DNA from: Pseudoxanthomonas sp. SE1
Lineage (GTDB): Bacteria > Pseudomonadota > Gammaproteobacteria > Xanthomonadales > Xanthomonadaceae
Direction: 5' to 3'
Length of the DNA stretch: 64,000 nt
Assembly: GCF_029542205.1 (NCBI RefSeq)
Contig: NZ_CP113783.1
Span: forward strand, 1,665,001-1,729,000
In this document: positions 35,148 through 45,631 of the stretch, piece after piece
How positions within the stretch are numbered: the first letter of the stretch is position 1
Layout of the letters: each line of letters opens with the position of its first letter
Program-made: the position numbers and the translations under genes
Notes under the pieces: model-generated
What the model was told of the DNA's origin: nothing
The model's input: only the letters and a program-made list of their open reading frames with translations
The model's database searches: none

Positions 35148-36536
35148 TCACGCACGCTTCCAGCGTACGCCCTGCGGCGTGTCTTCCAGCAGGATGCCTT
35201 CGGCCGCCAGCTGGTCGCGGATGGCATCGGAGCGCGCGAAGTCGCGGGACTTCTTCGCGGCGGCGCGCTCGTCGATCAGCGCCTGGATGCGCGCGTCGTC
35301 ATCGGACGAGGTGCCGCGGCCGAACCATTCGGCGGGGTCCTGCTGGAGCAGGCCGAGCACGAGGCCTGCGCCTAGCAGCTCGGCTTTCAGACGCTGCCGA
35401 CCCTCTGGCGTCGTCGCCTTGCGGGCATCTGCGGCGATGCGGGCGACTTCGGCCAGCGCCTGTGGCGTGTTCAGATCATCGCTGAGCGCCTCCTCGATGA
35501 CCTGCGGCGTGAGCGGCACGACCTTGATCTCGCCCAGGTCGCGCAGCGTGCCGTACAGCCGGTCCAGCGTGTTCTTCGACTGTTCGACCAGCGCTTCCGA
35601 CCAGTCCAGCGGCTGGCGGTAGTGCGCGGAAAGCAGTGCGTAGCGCAGCGCTTCCGGCGGGTGCTGTTGCAACAGGTCGTGGACCTTCTCGATGTTGCCC
35701 AGCGACTTGCTCATCTTGGCGCCGCCGAAATTGAGCATGCCGTTGTGCAGCCAGAAACGCGCGAACGTCTTGTGCGACCCGTCGGCGTGCTTGTGCGCGC
35801 ACTCGCTCTGCGCCACTTCGTTCTCGTGATGCGGGAACTGCAGGTCCACGCCACCGGCGTGGATGTCGATGGTCTCGCCGAGGTGCGCGGCGGCCATCGC
35901 CGAGCACTCGATATGCCAGCCGGGGCGGCCGACGCCCCAGGGCGACTCCCAGCCCGGCAGGTCCGGCGTGGAGGGCTTCCACAGCACGAAATCGCCAGGA
36001 TCGCGCTTGTATGGCGCCACTTCCACGCGCGCCCCGGCCAGCATCTCTTCCGGGTCGCGCCGCGACAGCTTGCCGTATTCCGGGAAGCTGCCGACCGAGA
36101 AGAGCACGTGGCCTTCCGCGGCGTAGGCGTGGCCACCCGCGATCAGTTGCTCGATCATCGCGATGATGTGGGGTATGTGCGCCGTGGCGGCCGGCTCGAT
36201 GTCCGGACTGAATTCACCGGTCACGCCCAGCCCGGCCATGTCCTGCCGGTAGGCATCGGCGTAGCGGTCGGTGATGGCCGAAATCGCCACGCCAAGCTCC
36301 TTCGCCGCTGCGTTGATCTTGTCGTCCACGTCGGTGATGTTGCGCGCGTAGCGCAGCGCGCCGTAGCGCCGGCGCAGCAGCGCGGCCAGCACGCCGAACA
36401 CCACCGGCCCGCGGGCATTGCCGATATGGACGTAGTTGTAGACGGTGGGTCCGCACACGTACATCGTGGGGACGGGGCCGAGTGGTTCGAATTCCTCGAC
36501 CCGGCGGGTGAGGTTGTTGTGCAGGCGCAAGGTCAT
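35148..36536 (-). CDS. cysS: cysteinyl-tRNA synthetase
   Basis: 462 residues, class I synthetase. [19 protein letters not shown] holds the zinc Cys and the HIGN form of [14 protein letters not shown] follows, then [10 protein letters not shown] with another zinc ligand and KMSKSLGN. Length and order match the family. ATG start at 36536. A long open frame on the opposite strand over this gene is a high-GC shadow. Confidence 0.96.
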   Translation of the reverse strand: MTLRLHNNLTRRVEEFEPLGPVPTMYVCGPTVYNYVHIGNARGPVVFGVLAALLRRRYGALRYARNITDVDDKINAAAKELGVAISAITDRYADAYRQDMAGLGVTGEFSPDIEPAATAHIPHIIAMIEQLIAGGHAYAAEGHVLFSVGSFPEYGKLSRRDPEEMLAGARVEVAPYKRDPGDFVLWKPSTPDLPGWESPWGVGRPGWHIECSAMAAAHLGETIDIHAGGVDLQFPHHENEVAQSECAHKHADGSHKTFARFWLHNGMLNFGGAKMSKSLGNIEKVHDLLQQHPPEALRYALLSAHYRQPLDWSEALVEQSKNTLDRLYGTLRDLGEIKVVPLTPQVIEEALSDDLNTPQALAEVARIAADARKATTPEGRQRLKAELLGAGLVLGLLQQDPAEWFGRGTSSDDDARIQALIDERAAAKKSRDFARSDAIRDQLAAEGILLEDTPQGVRWKRA

Positions 36537-36677
36537 GGAGGCGGGGCAGGGGAGAGCCGGTGGATTCTACCTTCTGCGCCGGGACCGGGGGTCGGAGCGG
36601 TTTCACGGCGTCGATGTTCAGCCCCACTCAAGGCGCGGTCCCTACACTGTGACACCGGGATACCACTTTCAGGCCAC

Positions 36678-37175
36678 ATGCACCGCCTCCGCTCCGCCCT
36701 TTTCCTGCCCTGCCTGCTGTTCGCCGCGTCCGCCATGGCGCAGGAGCGGGTGATCCCGGCAGAGAATGTCCGCCTGGACTATGCGCAGGTGCTGAGTGTG
36801 GAGCCGGTCTACCAGACGCTGCGGGCCAGCCGCACCGAACAGCGGTGCGACGAAGTGCCGGCGCCGAAACCCGAACAACCGGCCGAGGAAGACAGTCGCT
36901 GGTCGAGGGTGGTCAGTTCGGTGCGCGGGTGGTTCGGCAGTGACGAGGCCGCAGAGCCACCGGTAGCGCCCCCGGTCCCGACGGTGAAGGTCAACTGCCG
37001 CATGGTGCCCGTCGAGCGGGAGTTCCAGCGGCCCATCGCCTACGACGTGGACTACATCTACAAGGGCGTGAAGTACCGTTCGCGCCTGGCGGAGGATCCG
37101 GGCAACCGCCTGCGCATCCGTATCTCTGTCGCGCCGTACGTGGCACCCGCCCAGCCCACGGCAAGCGGTCCCTGA
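36678..37175 (+). CDS. exported conserved protein of unknown function
   Basis: 165 residues. The signal peptide MHRLRSALFLPCLLFAASAMA is followed by ENVRLDYAQVLSVEPVYQTLR, a charged Pro/Glu-rich middle, and a beta-rich end (CRMVPVEREFQRPIAYDVDYIYKG, GNRLRIRISVAPYV). The start and end resemble YcfJ-type proteins, which have a glycine-zipper helix pair in between; here that pair is missing and replaced by the charged segment, so this may be a divergent relative. It is divergent from cysS. The frame open upstream mirrors cysS and is not coding. Confidence 0.75.
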   Translation: MHRLRSALFLPCLLFAASAMAQERVIPAENVRLDYAQVLSVEPVYQTLRASRTEQRCDEVPAPKPEQPAEEDSRWSRVVSSVRGWFGSDEAAEPPVAPPVPTVKVNCRMVPVEREFQRPIAYDVDYIYKGVKYRSRLAEDPGNRLRIRISVAPYVAPAQPTASGP

Positions 37176-37248
37176 TTTCCGGCACGGTTGCACACGCAAC
37201 CGAATCCGTCCTTGCGCTGCGCCGCAGCACATGCGAGCATTCGCGCCC

Positions 37249-37341
37249 ATGAAGATGAATGCACACGCCCATGCTGACAGCGCGGCCCGCCAGGCCTCGA
37301 GCATGACGTCGCGTGCGCGTCGACCGGAATCCTGCATCTAG
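37249..37341 (+). CDS. possible arginine leader peptide
   Basis: A 30-codon frame (MKMNAHAHADSAARQASSMT, then SRARRPESCI) ends 34 bases before a terminator hairpin that precedes argF'. Four Arg codons occur, three within the run cgt-gcg-cgt-cga (37312-37323), just before the stop. The ctgggt right after the stop (37342-37347) is complementary to acccag in the terminator's 5' arm, allowing a competing structure. This is the plan of ribosome-mediated attenuation. Against it: there is no clear ribosome site, and an in-frame ATG also exists at 37231. Function is inference. Confidence 0.35.
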   Translation: MKMNAHAHADSAARQASSMTSRARRPESCI

Positions 37342-37375
37342 CTGGGTACCCCGGACGTCGTCGCCTGTTCACCGG

Positions 37376-37401
37376 AAACCCAGCCAGAGGCTGGGTTTTT
37401 T
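37376..37401 (+). terminator. terminator (possible attenuator) before argF'
   Basis: The stem aacccagcc/ggctgggtt with an AGA loop is followed by four more T, 48 bases before argF'. A terminator in front of a biosynthetic gene, with no larger gene just before it, points to attenuation. Confidence 0.8.
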
Positions 37402-37448
37402 CGTTTCCGATACCCGCAATGCCACATTCCCGAAACCAGGATGCCGTA

Positions 37449-38450
37449 ATGAAGCACTTCTTGAACACGCAGGACTGGAGCCGCACCGAACTGGACGCCT
37501 TGCTGACACAGGCCGCGTTGTACAAGCAGCACAAGCTGGGCGATGCGCTGAAGGGCAAGTCCATCGCGCTGGTGTTCTTCAATCCTTCGATGCGTACCCG
37601 CACCAGCTTCGAGCTGGGCGCGTTCCAGCTGGGTGGCCATGCCGTGGTGCTGCAGCCGGGCAAGGACGCGTGGCCCATCGAGTTCAACCTGGGCACGGTG
37701 ATGGACGGAGACACCGAGGAACACATCGCCGAGGTGGCCAAGGTGCTGGGCCGCTACGTGGACCTGATCGGCGTGCGGGCCTTCCCGAAGTTCGTCGACT
37801 GGGCCTATGACCGCGAGGACATCGTGCTGAAGTCGTTCGCCAAGTACTCGCCGGTGCCGGTGATCAACATGGAGACGATCACCCATCCCTGCCAGGAACT
37901 GGCCCACGCGCTGGCGTTGCAGGAGCACTTCGGCACGTCCGACCTGCGCGGCAAGAAATACGTGCTCACCTGGACGTACCATCCCAAGCCGCTGAACACC
38001 GCGGTCGCCAATTCCGCGCTGACCATCGCCACGCGCATGGGTATGGACGTCACCCTGCTGTGCCCGACGTCGGACTACATCCTGGACGAACGCTACATGG
38101 GCTGGGCCGAGCAGAACGTGGCTGAAAGCGGCGGTTCGCTGACCATCAGTCACGACACGGACAGCGCCTATGCCGGTGCCGACGTGGTCTACGCCAAGAG
38201 CTGGGGCGCGCTGCCCTTCTTCGGCAACTGGGAGCCCGAGAAGCCCATCCGCGACCAGTACAAGCACTTCATCGTCGACGAGCGGAAGATGGCGCTGACC
38301 AACAACGGTGTCTTCAGCCACTGCCTTCCGTTGCGCCGCAACGTGAAGGCCACCGACGGCGTGATGGACTCGCCGCAGTGCATCGCGATCAATGAAGCCG
38401 AAAATCGCCTGCATGTGCAGAAGGCGATCATGGCCGCGTTGGTGAAGTAG
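37449..38450 (+). CDS. argF': N-acetylornithine carbamoyltransferase
   Basis: 333 residues. This enzyme carbamoylates N-acetylornithine, not ornithine, giving N-acetylcitrulline. Carbamoyl-phosphate loop: [21 protein letters not shown]. The acetylornithine-specific proline loop and Glu occur in [25 protein letters not shown] and [18 protein letters not shown] complete the site, the latter with the Lys known to be carboxylated in the Xanthomonas enzyme. ATG with AGGA before it; an earlier ATG at 37419 is less likely. First structural gene of the arginine cluster, preceded by the terminator above. Confidence 0.95.
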   Translation: MKHFLNTQDWSRTELDALLTQAALYKQHKLGDALKGKSIALVFFNPSMRTRTSFELGAFQLGGHAVVLQPGKDAWPIEFNLGTVMDGDTEEHIAEVAKVLGRYVDLIGVRAFPKFVDWAYDREDIVLKSFAKYSPVPVINMETITHPCQELAHALALQEHFGTSDLRGKKYVLTWTYHPKPLNTAVANSALTIATRMGMDVTLLCPTSDYILDERYMGWAEQNVAESGGSLTISHDTDSAYAGADVVYAKSWGALPFFGNWEPEKPIRDQYKHFIVDERKMALTNNGVFSHCLPLRRNVKATDGVMDSPQCIAINEAENRLHVQKAIMAALVK

Positions 38451-38462
38451 CCCGAATCTGCT

Positions 38463-38573
38463 CCTTCCCCCGCTTGCGGGGGAAGGCTGGGATGGGGGCG
38501 AGCCGCCTCCGGAAAGTTCGGCCTCATCCCATCGCCCCCACTCCGACCCTCCCCCGCGATGCGGGGGAGGGGG
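38463..38573. repeat. CCTCCCCC-type repeat between argF' and argG
   Basis: ccttcccccgcttgcggggg begins one hairpin, followed by gatgggggcg; the far end has catcgccccc and ccctcccccgcgatgcgggg. The outer parts pair across the element. Same family as 35012-35141. It ends about 20 bases before argG. Confidence 0.8.
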
Positions 38574-38595
38574 CACACCTCCAGAGAACCAAGAA

Positions 38596-39798
38596 ATGAC
38601 TGCTTCCGACTCCAAAGACATCGTCCTCGCCTTTTCCGGCGGCCTCGACACCAGCTTCTGCGTGCCCTACCTGAAGGAGCGCGGCTGGAACGTGCACACC
38701 GTGTTCGCCGACACCGGCGGTGTGGATGCAGAAGAGCGCGCCTACATCGAACAGCGCGCCGCCGACCTGGGCGTGGCCAGCCACGTCACCGTCGATGGCG
38801 GCCCGGCGATCTGGGAGGGCTTCGTCAAGCCGTTCGTGTGGGCGGGTGAGGGTTACCAGGGGCAATACCCGCTGCTGGTGTCCGACCGCTACCTGATCGT
38901 CGACGCCGCGCTGAAGCGGGCCGCCGAACTGGGCACGAACGCGATCGCGCACGGCTGCACCGGCATGGGCAACGACCAGGTGCGCTTCGACCTCGCCGTG
39001 AAGGCCAGCGGCGATTACCGCATCGTGGCGCCGATCCGTGAGATCCAGAAGGAACACACCCAGACCCGCGCCTACGAACAGGCCTATCTGGAAGAGCGCG
39101 GCTTCGGCGTGCGCGCCAAGCAGAAGAGCTACACCATCAACGAGAACCTGCTGGGCCTGACGATGTCCGGCGGCGAGATCGACACGTGGTCCGCCCCCGG
39201 CGAGGGCGCCCGTGGCTGGTGCGCGCCGCGCGCCGAATGGCCGGTGGAGCCGCTGCGGGTGACGGTCGGCTTCAAGAACGGCGAGGCGGTCAGCCTGGAC
39301 GGACAGCCCGTCGCCGGTGCCGCGCTGCTGGCGAAGTTGAACGCGCTGTTCGCGCCTTACGGCGTGGGCCGTGGCGTGTACACCGGCGACACCGTGATCG
39401 GCCTGAAGGGGCGCATCGTGTACGAAGCCCCGGGTCTGATCTCGCTGCTGGCCGCGCACCGCGCGCTGGAAGAGACCGTGCTGACCAAGCAGCAGAACCG
39501 CTTCAAGCCCGAGATCGCGCGCAAGTGGGTCGAACTGGTGTACGAAGGCTTCTACCACGACCCGCTGAAGGCTGACCTGGAAGCGTTCCTGCAGTCCTCG
39601 CAGGCCACCGTCAACGGCGAGGTGGTACTGGAAACCCGTGGCGGCCGCGTCGATGCGGTGGCGGTGAAGTCCCCGCACATCCTCAATGCCAAGGGCGCGA
39701 CCTACGCGCAGTCGGCGGACTGGGGCGTCGAAGAAGCCGAAGGCTTCATCAAGCTGTTCGGCATGAGCTCGACGCTGTGGGCCGAGATCAACCGCTGA
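38596..39798 (+). CDS. argG: argininosuccinate synthase
   Basis: 400 residues; joins citrulline and aspartate using ATP. P-loop-like [15 protein letters not shown], then [17 protein letters not shown] and [20 protein letters not shown]. It is a divergent branch of ArgG found in Xanthomonads. Citrulline reaches it through the deacetylase encoded next. A repeat lies on each side of the gene. Confidence 0.94.
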   Translation: MTASDSKDIVLAFSGGLDTSFCVPYLKERGWNVHTVFADTGGVDAEERAYIEQRAADLGVASHVTVDGGPAIWEGFVKPFVWAGEGYQGQYPLLVSDRYLIVDAALKRAAELGTNAIAHGCTGMGNDQVRFDLAVKASGDYRIVAPIREIQKEHTQTRAYEQAYLEERGFGVRAKQKSYTINENLLGLTMSGGEIDTWSAPGEGARGWCAPRAEWPVEPLRVTVGFKNGEAVSLDGQPVAGAALLAKLNALFAPYGVGRGVYTGDTVIGLKGRIVYEAPGLISLLAAHRALEETVLTKQQNRFKPEIARKWVELVYEGFYHDPLKADLEAFLQSSQATVNGEVVLETRGGRVDAVAVKSPHILNAKGATYAQSADWGVEEAEGFIKLFGMSSTLWAEINR

Positions 39799-39818
39799 GT
39801 CTTCAGGAAATGCCCTGC

Positions 39819-39912
39819 CGTCATTCCAGCGCAAGCTGGAATCCAGTTTGATTCTGCTTCGGACGTTCCAGAAGCAAGAGCAAAATGGATCCCGGCATGC
39901 GCCGGGATGACG
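39819..39912. repeat. CGTCAT-type palindrome between argG and argE'
   Basis: The left arm cgtcattccagcgcaagctgg and right part gatcccggcatgcgccgggatgacg flank a centre with gcaagagcaaaatgg, the same centre as in the repeat at 23185-23288. The arms have diverged (ggaat versus gggat), so this copy is older or recombined. Confidence 0.8.
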
Positions 39913-39947
39913 ACTGGAACGTTGATCGACCACGGACAAGACACACC

Positions 39948-41030
39948 ATGCTGCCATCCGTTCTCCAACACCTCGACAAGCTGGTGTCCTTCGACACCCG
40001 CAACCCGCCGCGCGACATCGGCACCGACGGCATATTCGACTATCTGCGCACGCAACTGGCGGACTTCACCATCGAAGTGACCGACCACGGCGCTGGCGCG
40101 GTGTCGTTCTTCGCCGTGCGCGGACAGCCGAAGCGGGTGTTCAACGTTCACCTGGACACGGTGCCATCGTCGCCGGCATGGAGCGCCAGTCCGCATGTGT
40201 TGCGCATCGAAGGCGACCGCGCCATCGGTCTGGGTGCCTGCGACATCAAGGGTGCAGCAGCGGCGCTGGTCGCCGCAGCGCAGGTGACGCAGGGCGATGC
40301 CGCGTTCCTGTTCACCACCGATGAGGAAGCGAACGATGCCCGCTGCATCGCCGCGTTCCTGGCGCGCGACCACGGGTTCGGCGAGGCGATCATCGCCGAA
40401 CCGACCCGCTGCGAAGCCGTGCTCGCGCACCGTGGCATCAGCGCCGTGCGCATGGCCTTCAAGGGACAGGCAGGCCACGCTTCTGCCGAGAACGCGCTGT
40501 CGCTGAGCGCGCTCCACAACGCCATGCGCTGGGGCACGAGCGCGCTGGATTTCGTGCAGGCCCAGCATCACCTGCGTTTCGGCGGACTGACCGGCCTGCG
40601 CTTCAACATCGGCCGGGTCGAAGGCGGCATCAAGGCGAACATGATCGCGCCCAGCGCAGAGGTCCGGTTCGGCTTCCGGCCGCTGCCGTCGCAGGACATG
40701 GACGAGTTGCATGCCACCTTCCGCAGCTTCGCCAGTGCCGAGGCGCTGGCCGAGTACGAGGAAACCTTCCGCGGCCCGTCGTTGCCATCGGGCGATGTCG
40801 CGCGGGCGGAGGAGCGCCGGCTGGCCGCGCGCGACCTGGCCGACGATCTGGGTCTGCCGATCGGCAATGCGGTGGATTTCTGGACCGAAGCCTCGCTGTT
40901 CTCGGCGGCAGGTCTCACCGCGTTCGTCTACGGTCCTGGCGACATCGCGCAGGCGCACACCGCCGACGAATGGGTCTCGCTGGAGCAGTTGCAGCGGTAT
41001 GCCGACAGCATCGTCAGGATCCTCCAATAA
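39948..41030 (+). CDS. argE': N-acetylcitrulline deacetylase
   Basis: 360 residues of the M20 di-metal deacylase family. Metal and catalytic elements: FNVHLDTVPSSPAW (HLD), GLGACDIKGAAAAL, FLFTTDEEANDARC (catalytic Glu and metal Glu), AEPTRCEAVLAHRG and AQAHTADEWVSLEQL at the end. Context after argF' and argG identifies the substrate as N-acetylcitrulline, as in Xanthomonas campestris. Completes conversion to citrulline. Confidence 0.92.
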   Translation: MLPSVLQHLDKLVSFDTRNPPRDIGTDGIFDYLRTQLADFTIEVTDHGAGAVSFFAVRGQPKRVFNVHLDTVPSSPAWSASPHVLRIEGDRAIGLGACDIKGAAAALVAAAQVTQGDAAFLFTTDEEANDARCIAAFLARDHGFGEAIIAEPTRCEAVLAHRGISAVRMAFKGQAGHASAENALSLSALHNAMRWGTSALDFVQAQHHLRFGGLTGLRFNIGRVEGGIKANMIAPSAEVRFGFRPLPSQDMDELHATFRSFASAEALAEYEETFRGPSLPSGDVARAEERRLAARDLADDLGLPIGNAVDFWTEASLFSAAGLTAFVYGPGDIAQAHTADEWVSLEQLQRYADSIVRILQ

Positions 41031-41032
41031 CG

Positions 41033-41094
41033 CGTAGGGCGGGCCCAGGCCCGCCATAGATCGTCAACGACGGTGGGCCAAGGCCCACCCTACG
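41033..41094. repeat. CGTAGGG-type palindrome between argE' and argB
   Basis: cgtagggcgggcccaggcccgcc opens the element and ggtgggccaaggcccaccctacg closes it. The outer arms cgtaggg/ccctacg pair, and each half has its own inner hairpin (gggc-ca-gccc type). Begins directly after the argE' stop. Confidence 0.8.
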
Positions 41095-41106
41095 AAAGCA
41101 AGAGAC

Positions 41107-42426
41107 ATGGAATCGAACAAGCAAACCCGCCAGACCATCATCCGGCTGCTGTCCAGCATGGCCAGTGCGAAGGAGATCTCGCAGTACGTCAAGCGCTTCT
41201 CGCAGCTGGACGCCAAGCGCTTCGCCGTGGTCAAGGTCGGCGGCGCGGTGCTGCGCGACGATCTGGAAGCGCTGACGTCATCGCTGACGTTCCTGCAGGA
41301 AGTCGGGTTGACGCCCATCGTCGTGCACGGTGCGGGGCCGCAGCTGGATGAAGAGATGACTGCCGCGGGCATTACCAAGCAGACCGTCAATGGCCTGCGT
41401 GTGACCACGCCCGAAGTGCTGGCCATCGTGCGCAAGGTATTCCTGCAGCAGAACCTGGCGCTGGTGGAAGCGTTGCAGCAGGTCGGTGCGCGTGCCACGT
41501 CGATTGTCTCCGGTGTGTTCGAGGCCGAATACAAGGACCAGGCCACCTATGGCCTGGTCGGTGACGTCACCCGCATCAACCAGGCGCCCATCGAGGCCAG
41601 CCTGAAGGCGGGTTCCATCCCCGTGATCGCCAGCATGGGCGAAACCGTCGGTGGGCAGATCCTCAACATCAACGCCGACTTCGCCGCCAACGAGCTGGTG
41701 CAGGTGCTGCAGCCGTACAAGATCATCTTCCTGACCGGTACCGGCGGCCTGCTGGATGCGGAGGGGCGGGTGATCGATTCGATCAACCTGTCCACCGAGT
41801 ACGACGAACTGATGGCGCAGCCCTGGATCAACGGCGGCATGCGGGTGAAGATCGAGCAGATCAAGGACCTGCTGGACCGCCTGCCGCTGACCTCGTCGGT
41901 TTCCATCACCAAGCCGGCGGAACTGGCCAAGGAGCTGTTCACCCACAAGGGCTCCGGCACGCTGGTCCGGCGCGGCGAACGCGTGTTGCGCTTCGAGGGC
42001 TCGTGGGAGGGCGTCGACCTGCCGCGCCTGCGCACGCTGATCGAATCGAGCTTCGGCCGCACCTTGCTGCCCGATTACTTCGAGCGCACCGCGCCGTACC
42101 GCGTGTATGTCAGCGAGAACTACCGCACGGCGTTGATCCTGACGCAGGAGGAGGGCTTCGCCTACCTGGACAAGTTCGCCGTGCTCGATGACGCGCAGGG
42201 CGAGGGGCTGGGCCGGGCTGTCTGGCACGTGATGCGCGAGGAGAATCCGCAGCTGTTCTGGCGCTCGCGCCACAACAATGCGGTCAATATCTTCTATTAC
42301 GCCGAATCCGATGGCTGCTACAAGCAGGAGAAGTGGAAGGTGTTCTGGTACGGCATCGAGGATTTCGGCGACATCGAGCGCTGCGTGGCGCATTGCCGTA
42401 CGCGCCTGCCGACGCTGAAGGACTGA
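41107..42426 (+). CDS. argB: bifunctional N-acetylglutamate synthase/kinase
   Basis: 439 residues with two parts. The amino-acid kinase domain (about 1-285) has [40 protein letters not shown] and [10 protein letters not shown]. The GNAT-like synthase domain (about 290-439) has [51 protein letters not shown] and the [16 protein letters not shown] signature. This is the fused, vertebrate-like NAGS/K found in Xanthomonads and Maricaulis. It carries out the first two steps and is the usual point of arginine feedback control. Confidence 0.94.
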   Translation: MESNKQTRQTIIRLLSSMASAKEISQYVKRFSQLDAKRFAVVKVGGAVLRDDLEALTSSLTFLQEVGLTPIVVHGAGPQLDEEMTAAGITKQTVNGLRVTTPEVLAIVRKVFLQQNLALVEALQQVGARATSIVSGVFEAEYKDQATYGLVGDVTRINQAPIEASLKAGSIPVIASMGETVGGQILNINADFAANELVQVLQPYKIIFLTGTGGLLDAEGRVIDSINLSTEYDELMAQPWINGGMRVKIEQIKDLLDRLPLTSSVSITKPAELAKELFTHKGSGTLVRRGERVLRFEGSWEGVDLPRLRTLIESSFGRTLLPDYFERTAPYRVYVSENYRTALILTQEEGFAYLDKFAVLDDAQGEGLGRAVWHVMREENPQLFWRSRHNNAVNIFYYAESDGCYKQEKWKVFWYGIEDFGDIERCVAHCRTRLPTLKD

Positions 42427-42427
42427 C

Positions 42428-43048
42428 ATGGCCACCGCACTTCCCACCGCGTGGCAGCAGGTTCCCGCCCTCACGGGGCGCCATGTGCGGCTTGAACCGA
42501 TGTCGCGCGACCACGTCGACGGCCTGCGTGCCGCGCTGGCCGGCGACGCGCTGTCTGCACTGTGGTTCACGCAGGTGCCGAAGGCGGCGGACGTCGAACA
42601 CTACGTCGAGTCCGTGCTGGCGGCGCAGGCCGATGGCCGCGTGCTGCCGTTCGTGGTGCGGGGCGCGGATGGCCGCATCGTCGGGAGCACCCGCTTCTAC
42701 GGGCTGGAAGCGGACGTGCCCAAGCTCAGTATCGGCTACACCTGGTACGCGCCCGATGTTCAGCGCACCGGCGTCAACACGGAAACCAAGCTGCTCCTGC
42801 TCACCCATGCATTCGAAACATTGGGGTGCATCAGCGTGGTGTTCGAGACCAGCTGGTTCAACCATCGCTCGCGCGCGGCCATCGCCCGGCTGGGCGCCAA
42901 GCAGGACGGAGTGCTCCGCAACCACAAGCGCCACACCGACGGCTCGCCGCGCGATACCGTCGTCTTCTCGATCATCGACGGCGAATGGCTGGCGGTGAAA
43001 CGCAACCTGCTGGCCAAGCTGGCCCGGCACGAACAGGATTCCCCATGA
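42428..43048 (+). CDS. GNAT-family N-acetyltransferase (RimJ/RimL type)
   Basis: 206 residues: [60 protein letters not shown] (acetyl-CoA loop region), [22 protein letters not shown] and a [19 protein letters not shown] end. Family members acetylate protein N-termini or small molecules. The gene is one base from the argB stop and overlaps argC (ATGA), firmly inside the arginine operon. Whether it has an arginine role is unknown. Confidence 0.85.
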   Translation: MATALPTAWQQVPALTGRHVRLEPMSRDHVDGLRAALAGDALSALWFTQVPKAADVEHYVESVLAAQADGRVLPFVVRGADGRIVGSTRFYGLEADVPKLSIGYTWYAPDVQRTGVNTETKLLLLTHAFETLGCISVVFETSWFNHRSRAAIARLGAKQDGVLRNHKRHTDGSPRDTVVFSIIDGEWLAVKRNLLAKLARHEQDSP

Positions 43049-43995
43049 GCACCACCAAGACCGTCGGCATCGTCGGCGCCCGCGGCCACACCGGCGCCGA
43101 GTTGATCCGCCTGATTGCCCGCCATCCGCACTTCGAGCTGGTGTTCGTGTCCTCGCGCGAGCTCGACGGGCAGAAGGTCAGCGATCATATCGAAGGGTTC
43201 GCCGGCGAGCTGCGCTACGAGAGCCTGAGTCACGAACAGGTCGGTGCGAAGGGTGCCGATGCCGTGATCCTGGCGCTGCCCAACGGCAAGGCGGCCGAAC
43301 TGGTTGCCGCCATCGACGCACAGGCGCCCGACACCGTCGTGGTCGACCTGTCGGCGGATTTCCGCTTCGACGAGCGCTGGTACTACGGCCTGCCGGAGCT
43401 CACTCGGCAGAAGTGCGCCGGCCAGAAGCGCATCAGCAATCCCGGCTGCTACGCCACCGCCATGCAACTGGCTGTTGCGCCACTCCTCGGTCGTCTGGCC
43501 GGTCCGCCGCAGTGCTTCGGCGTGTCCGGTTACTCCGGCGCTGGCACCACGCCGTCGGACAAGAACAACACCGACCTGCTGCGCGACAACCTGATGCCGT
43601 ACGCGCTGACCGACCATATGCACGAGCGCGAAGTCAGCCGCCAGCTCGGCGTGCCCGTGGAGTTCATGCCGCACGTTGCGCCGCATTTCCGCGGCATCAC
43701 CATGACGGTGAACCTGTGGCTGCAGCAGGCGACCAAGGTGGACGACATCCGCGCGCTCTATCGCGAACGTTATGCGCATGAGCCGCTGGTCCGCGTCCTG
43801 GACGACGCGCCGTGGGTCAGCCGCATTGCAGGCAAACACGGCGTCGAGATCGGTGGCTTCACCCTGGCCCCCGGCGGCAAGCGCCTGGTCGTGGTCGCGA
43901 CGCTGGACAACCTGCTCAAGGGCGCGGCGACGCAGGCGATGCAGAATCTCAACCTCGCCTTCGGCTTCGACGAACTCGAAGGCGTGCCCTTGTAG
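43045..43995 (+). CDS. argC: N-acetyl-gamma-glutamyl-phosphate reductase
   Basis: 316 residues. Nucleotide loop [18 protein letters not shown], catalytic Cys in [31 protein letters not shown], and the substrate-binding His in [16 protein letters not shown]. Reduces acetylglutamyl phosphate to the semialdehyde. The ATG overlaps the GNAT stop. The last codons (GVPL then TAG) lie in a GTAG-type palindrome, which supplies the stop codon. Confidence 0.95.
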   Translation: MSTTKTVGIVGARGHTGAELIRLIARHPHFELVFVSSRELDGQKVSDHIEGFAGELRYESLSHEQVGAKGADAVILALPNGKAAELVAAIDAQAPDTVVVDLSADFRFDERWYYGLPELTRQKCAGQKRISNPGCYATAMQLAVAPLLGRLAGPPQCFGVSGYSGAGTTPSDKNNTDLLRDNLMPYALTDHMHEREVSRQLGVPVEFMPHVAPHFRGITMTVNLWLQQATKVDDIRALYRERYAHEPLVRVLDDAPWVSRIAGKHGVEIGGFTLAPGGKRLVVVATLDNLLKGAATQAMQNLNLAFGFDELEGVPL

Positions 43996-44058
43996 GAGCG
44001 CCCTGGGGCGCGACCATGGGATGGACGAAAAAGCATCGCGCCCTAGGGCGCTCCTACA
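43991..44058. repeat. GTAG-type palindrome supplying the argC stop
   Basis: tgtaggagcgccctggggcg opens the element and cgccctagggcgctcctaca closes it, with a short centre containing a second pairing. The TAG in the first GTAG is the argC stop codon (43993-43995). The right end is 17 bases before argH. Confidence 0.9.
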
Positions 44059-44075
44059 GTTTCATGGAGATATCG

Positions 44076-45368
44076 ATGACGAACCTGTTGTGGCAGAAGC
44101 CCGGCGTGGCGGTGGACGCGGAGATCCAGCGTTTCCTGGCCGGCGACGACGTGGTGCTGGACCGCGAGTTCTTCCTGCATGACATCCGCGCCAGTGCGGC
44201 GCATGCCGAAGGCCTGCAGCGCATCGGCATCCTGTCGGGCGACGAACTGGCCGGCCTGAAGCGTGAACTGGCGACCCTTGCCGAGGATTTCCGTCGCGGC
44301 GAGTTCGTGCTCGACGAGCGTTTCGAGGATGGCCACTCCGCCATCGAGGCGCGGTTGACCGAGCGCCTCGGCGATGCCGGTCGCAAGATCCACACCGGCC
44401 GCAGCCGCAACGACCAGATCCTGGTCGCCACGCGCCTCTGGTTGAAGGAAAAACTGGCCCGCGTGGCAGTGCTGTCGCGTGAAATCGCCAAGGTCGCGCT
44501 CGACCGTGCGCAGGTCGAACGCGACCTGCCGCTGCCCGGCTACACCCATATCCAGCGCGCCGTCGTGTCGTCGGCCGGGATGTGGTGGGCGGGCTGGGCG
44601 GAAGCCTTCATCGACAACACCACGCGCGCGCGCGACACGCTGAAGCTGGTCGACGCCAATCCGCTCGGCACGGCCGCCGGCTACGGTGTCAACCTCAAGC
44701 TCGACCGCGAGCACACCACGGCCGCGCTCGGCTTCGCGCGCATGCAGGTCAGTCCGATCTACGCGCAGCTCTCGCGCGGCAAGTTCGAGCTGGCTGCGCT
44801 GGAGGCCCTGGGCGGGGCCACGCTGGACCTGCGCCGCATCGCCTGGGACCTGTCGCTGTTCACCAGCGCCGAGTTCGGCTTCGTGGCGCTGCCGGCGCAG
44901 TACACCACCGGCAGTTCCATCATGCCGAACAAGCGCAATCCCGACGTCATCGAGTTGATGCGCGCGACCCACGCCAGCGTCGCCGCCGCGCGTACCGAGA
45001 TCGAACAGCTGCTGTCGCTGCCCTCGGGCTACCACCGCGACCTGCAGGCCAGCAAGGGCGCGATCTTCCACGGCTTCGGCCGCGGATTGCCGGCACTGGA
45101 ACTGCTGCCGGCGTTGCTGGCCAACCTGGAATGGCGTGAAGACAAACTGCGTGCCGCGATCGATTCCGGCATGTACGCCACCGACGTCGCCGTCGAAGCG
45201 GCGGTCGCCGGCGTGCCGTTCCGCGAGGCTTACAAAGCCGCCGCGGCATCGGCCGACAGTGCAGGGCAGGGACGTACACCGGAAGGCAGCCTCGCCGCGC
45301 GCGTGTCGCCCGGTGCTGCCGCCGACCTGCGTCTGGACGAACTGCTCGCCCGCTGGGATGCGCTATGA
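44076..45368 (+). CDS. argH: argininosuccinate lyase
   Basis: 430 residues; splits argininosuccinate into arginine and fumarate. Family blocks: [40 protein letters not shown] (catalytic His) and the [12 protein letters not shown] signature loop. ATG at 44076 with GGAG six bases before it gives [10 protein letters not shown]. The stop overlaps the YciI-like start (ATGA). Confidence 0.95.
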   Translation: MTNLLWQKPGVAVDAEIQRFLAGDDVVLDREFFLHDIRASAAHAEGLQRIGILSGDELAGLKRELATLAEDFRRGEFVLDERFEDGHSAIEARLTERLGDAGRKIHTGRSRNDQILVATRLWLKEKLARVAVLSREIAKVALDRAQVERDLPLPGYTHIQRAVVSSAGMWWAGWAEAFIDNTTRARDTLKLVDANPLGTAAGYGVNLKLDREHTTAALGFARMQVSPIYAQLSRGKFELAALEALGGATLDLRRIAWDLSLFTSAEFGFVALPAQYTTGSSIMPNKRNPDVIELMRATHASVAAARTEIEQLLSLPSGYHRDLQASKGAIFHGFGRGLPALELLPALLANLEWREDKLRAAIDSGMYATDVAVEAAVAGVPFREAYKAAAASADSAGQGRTPEGSLAARVSPGAAADLRLDELLARWDAL

Positions 45369-45622
45369 CGCGCTACCTCGTCATGGCCATGCGCCGTCCT
45401 TCGTTCGACGATGCCGTCATCGCGCCGCATCTCGCGTTCCTCGACGAACTGCGCGCCGCCGGGCAACTGGAGATGACCGGTGGCTTCAGCGACAGGACGG
45501 GCGGCGCCTACGTGCTCGTGAACGTCGTCTCGCTGGAGGAAGCGAAGGCGATCGCCGCGCGCGATCCCCTGGCGCTGACCGGCACGTCCGATCTCACCGT
45601 GTACGAATGGAACACCCGCTGA
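45365..45622 (+). CDS. YciI-like small protein
   Basis: 85 residues, a ferredoxin-like alpha/beta fold of the YciI type: [61 protein letters not shown]. The His-Asp pair expected in active members may be the H of PHLAFLDEL. Function unknown. Overlaps argH and lies nine bases before proB. Confidence 0.82.
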   Translation: MTRYLVMAMRRPSFDDAVIAPHLAFLDELRAAGQLEMTGGFSDRTGGAYVLVNVVSLEEAKAIAARDPLALTGTSDLTVYEWNTR

Positions 45623-45631
45623 GCTGACACC

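Noticed and set aside
35622-36677. Long open frame on the plus strand opposite cysS, continuous with the exported protein gene
   Set aside because: High GC suppresses stop codons; the translation mirrors cysS and has no family character. The true start is the signal peptide at 36678.
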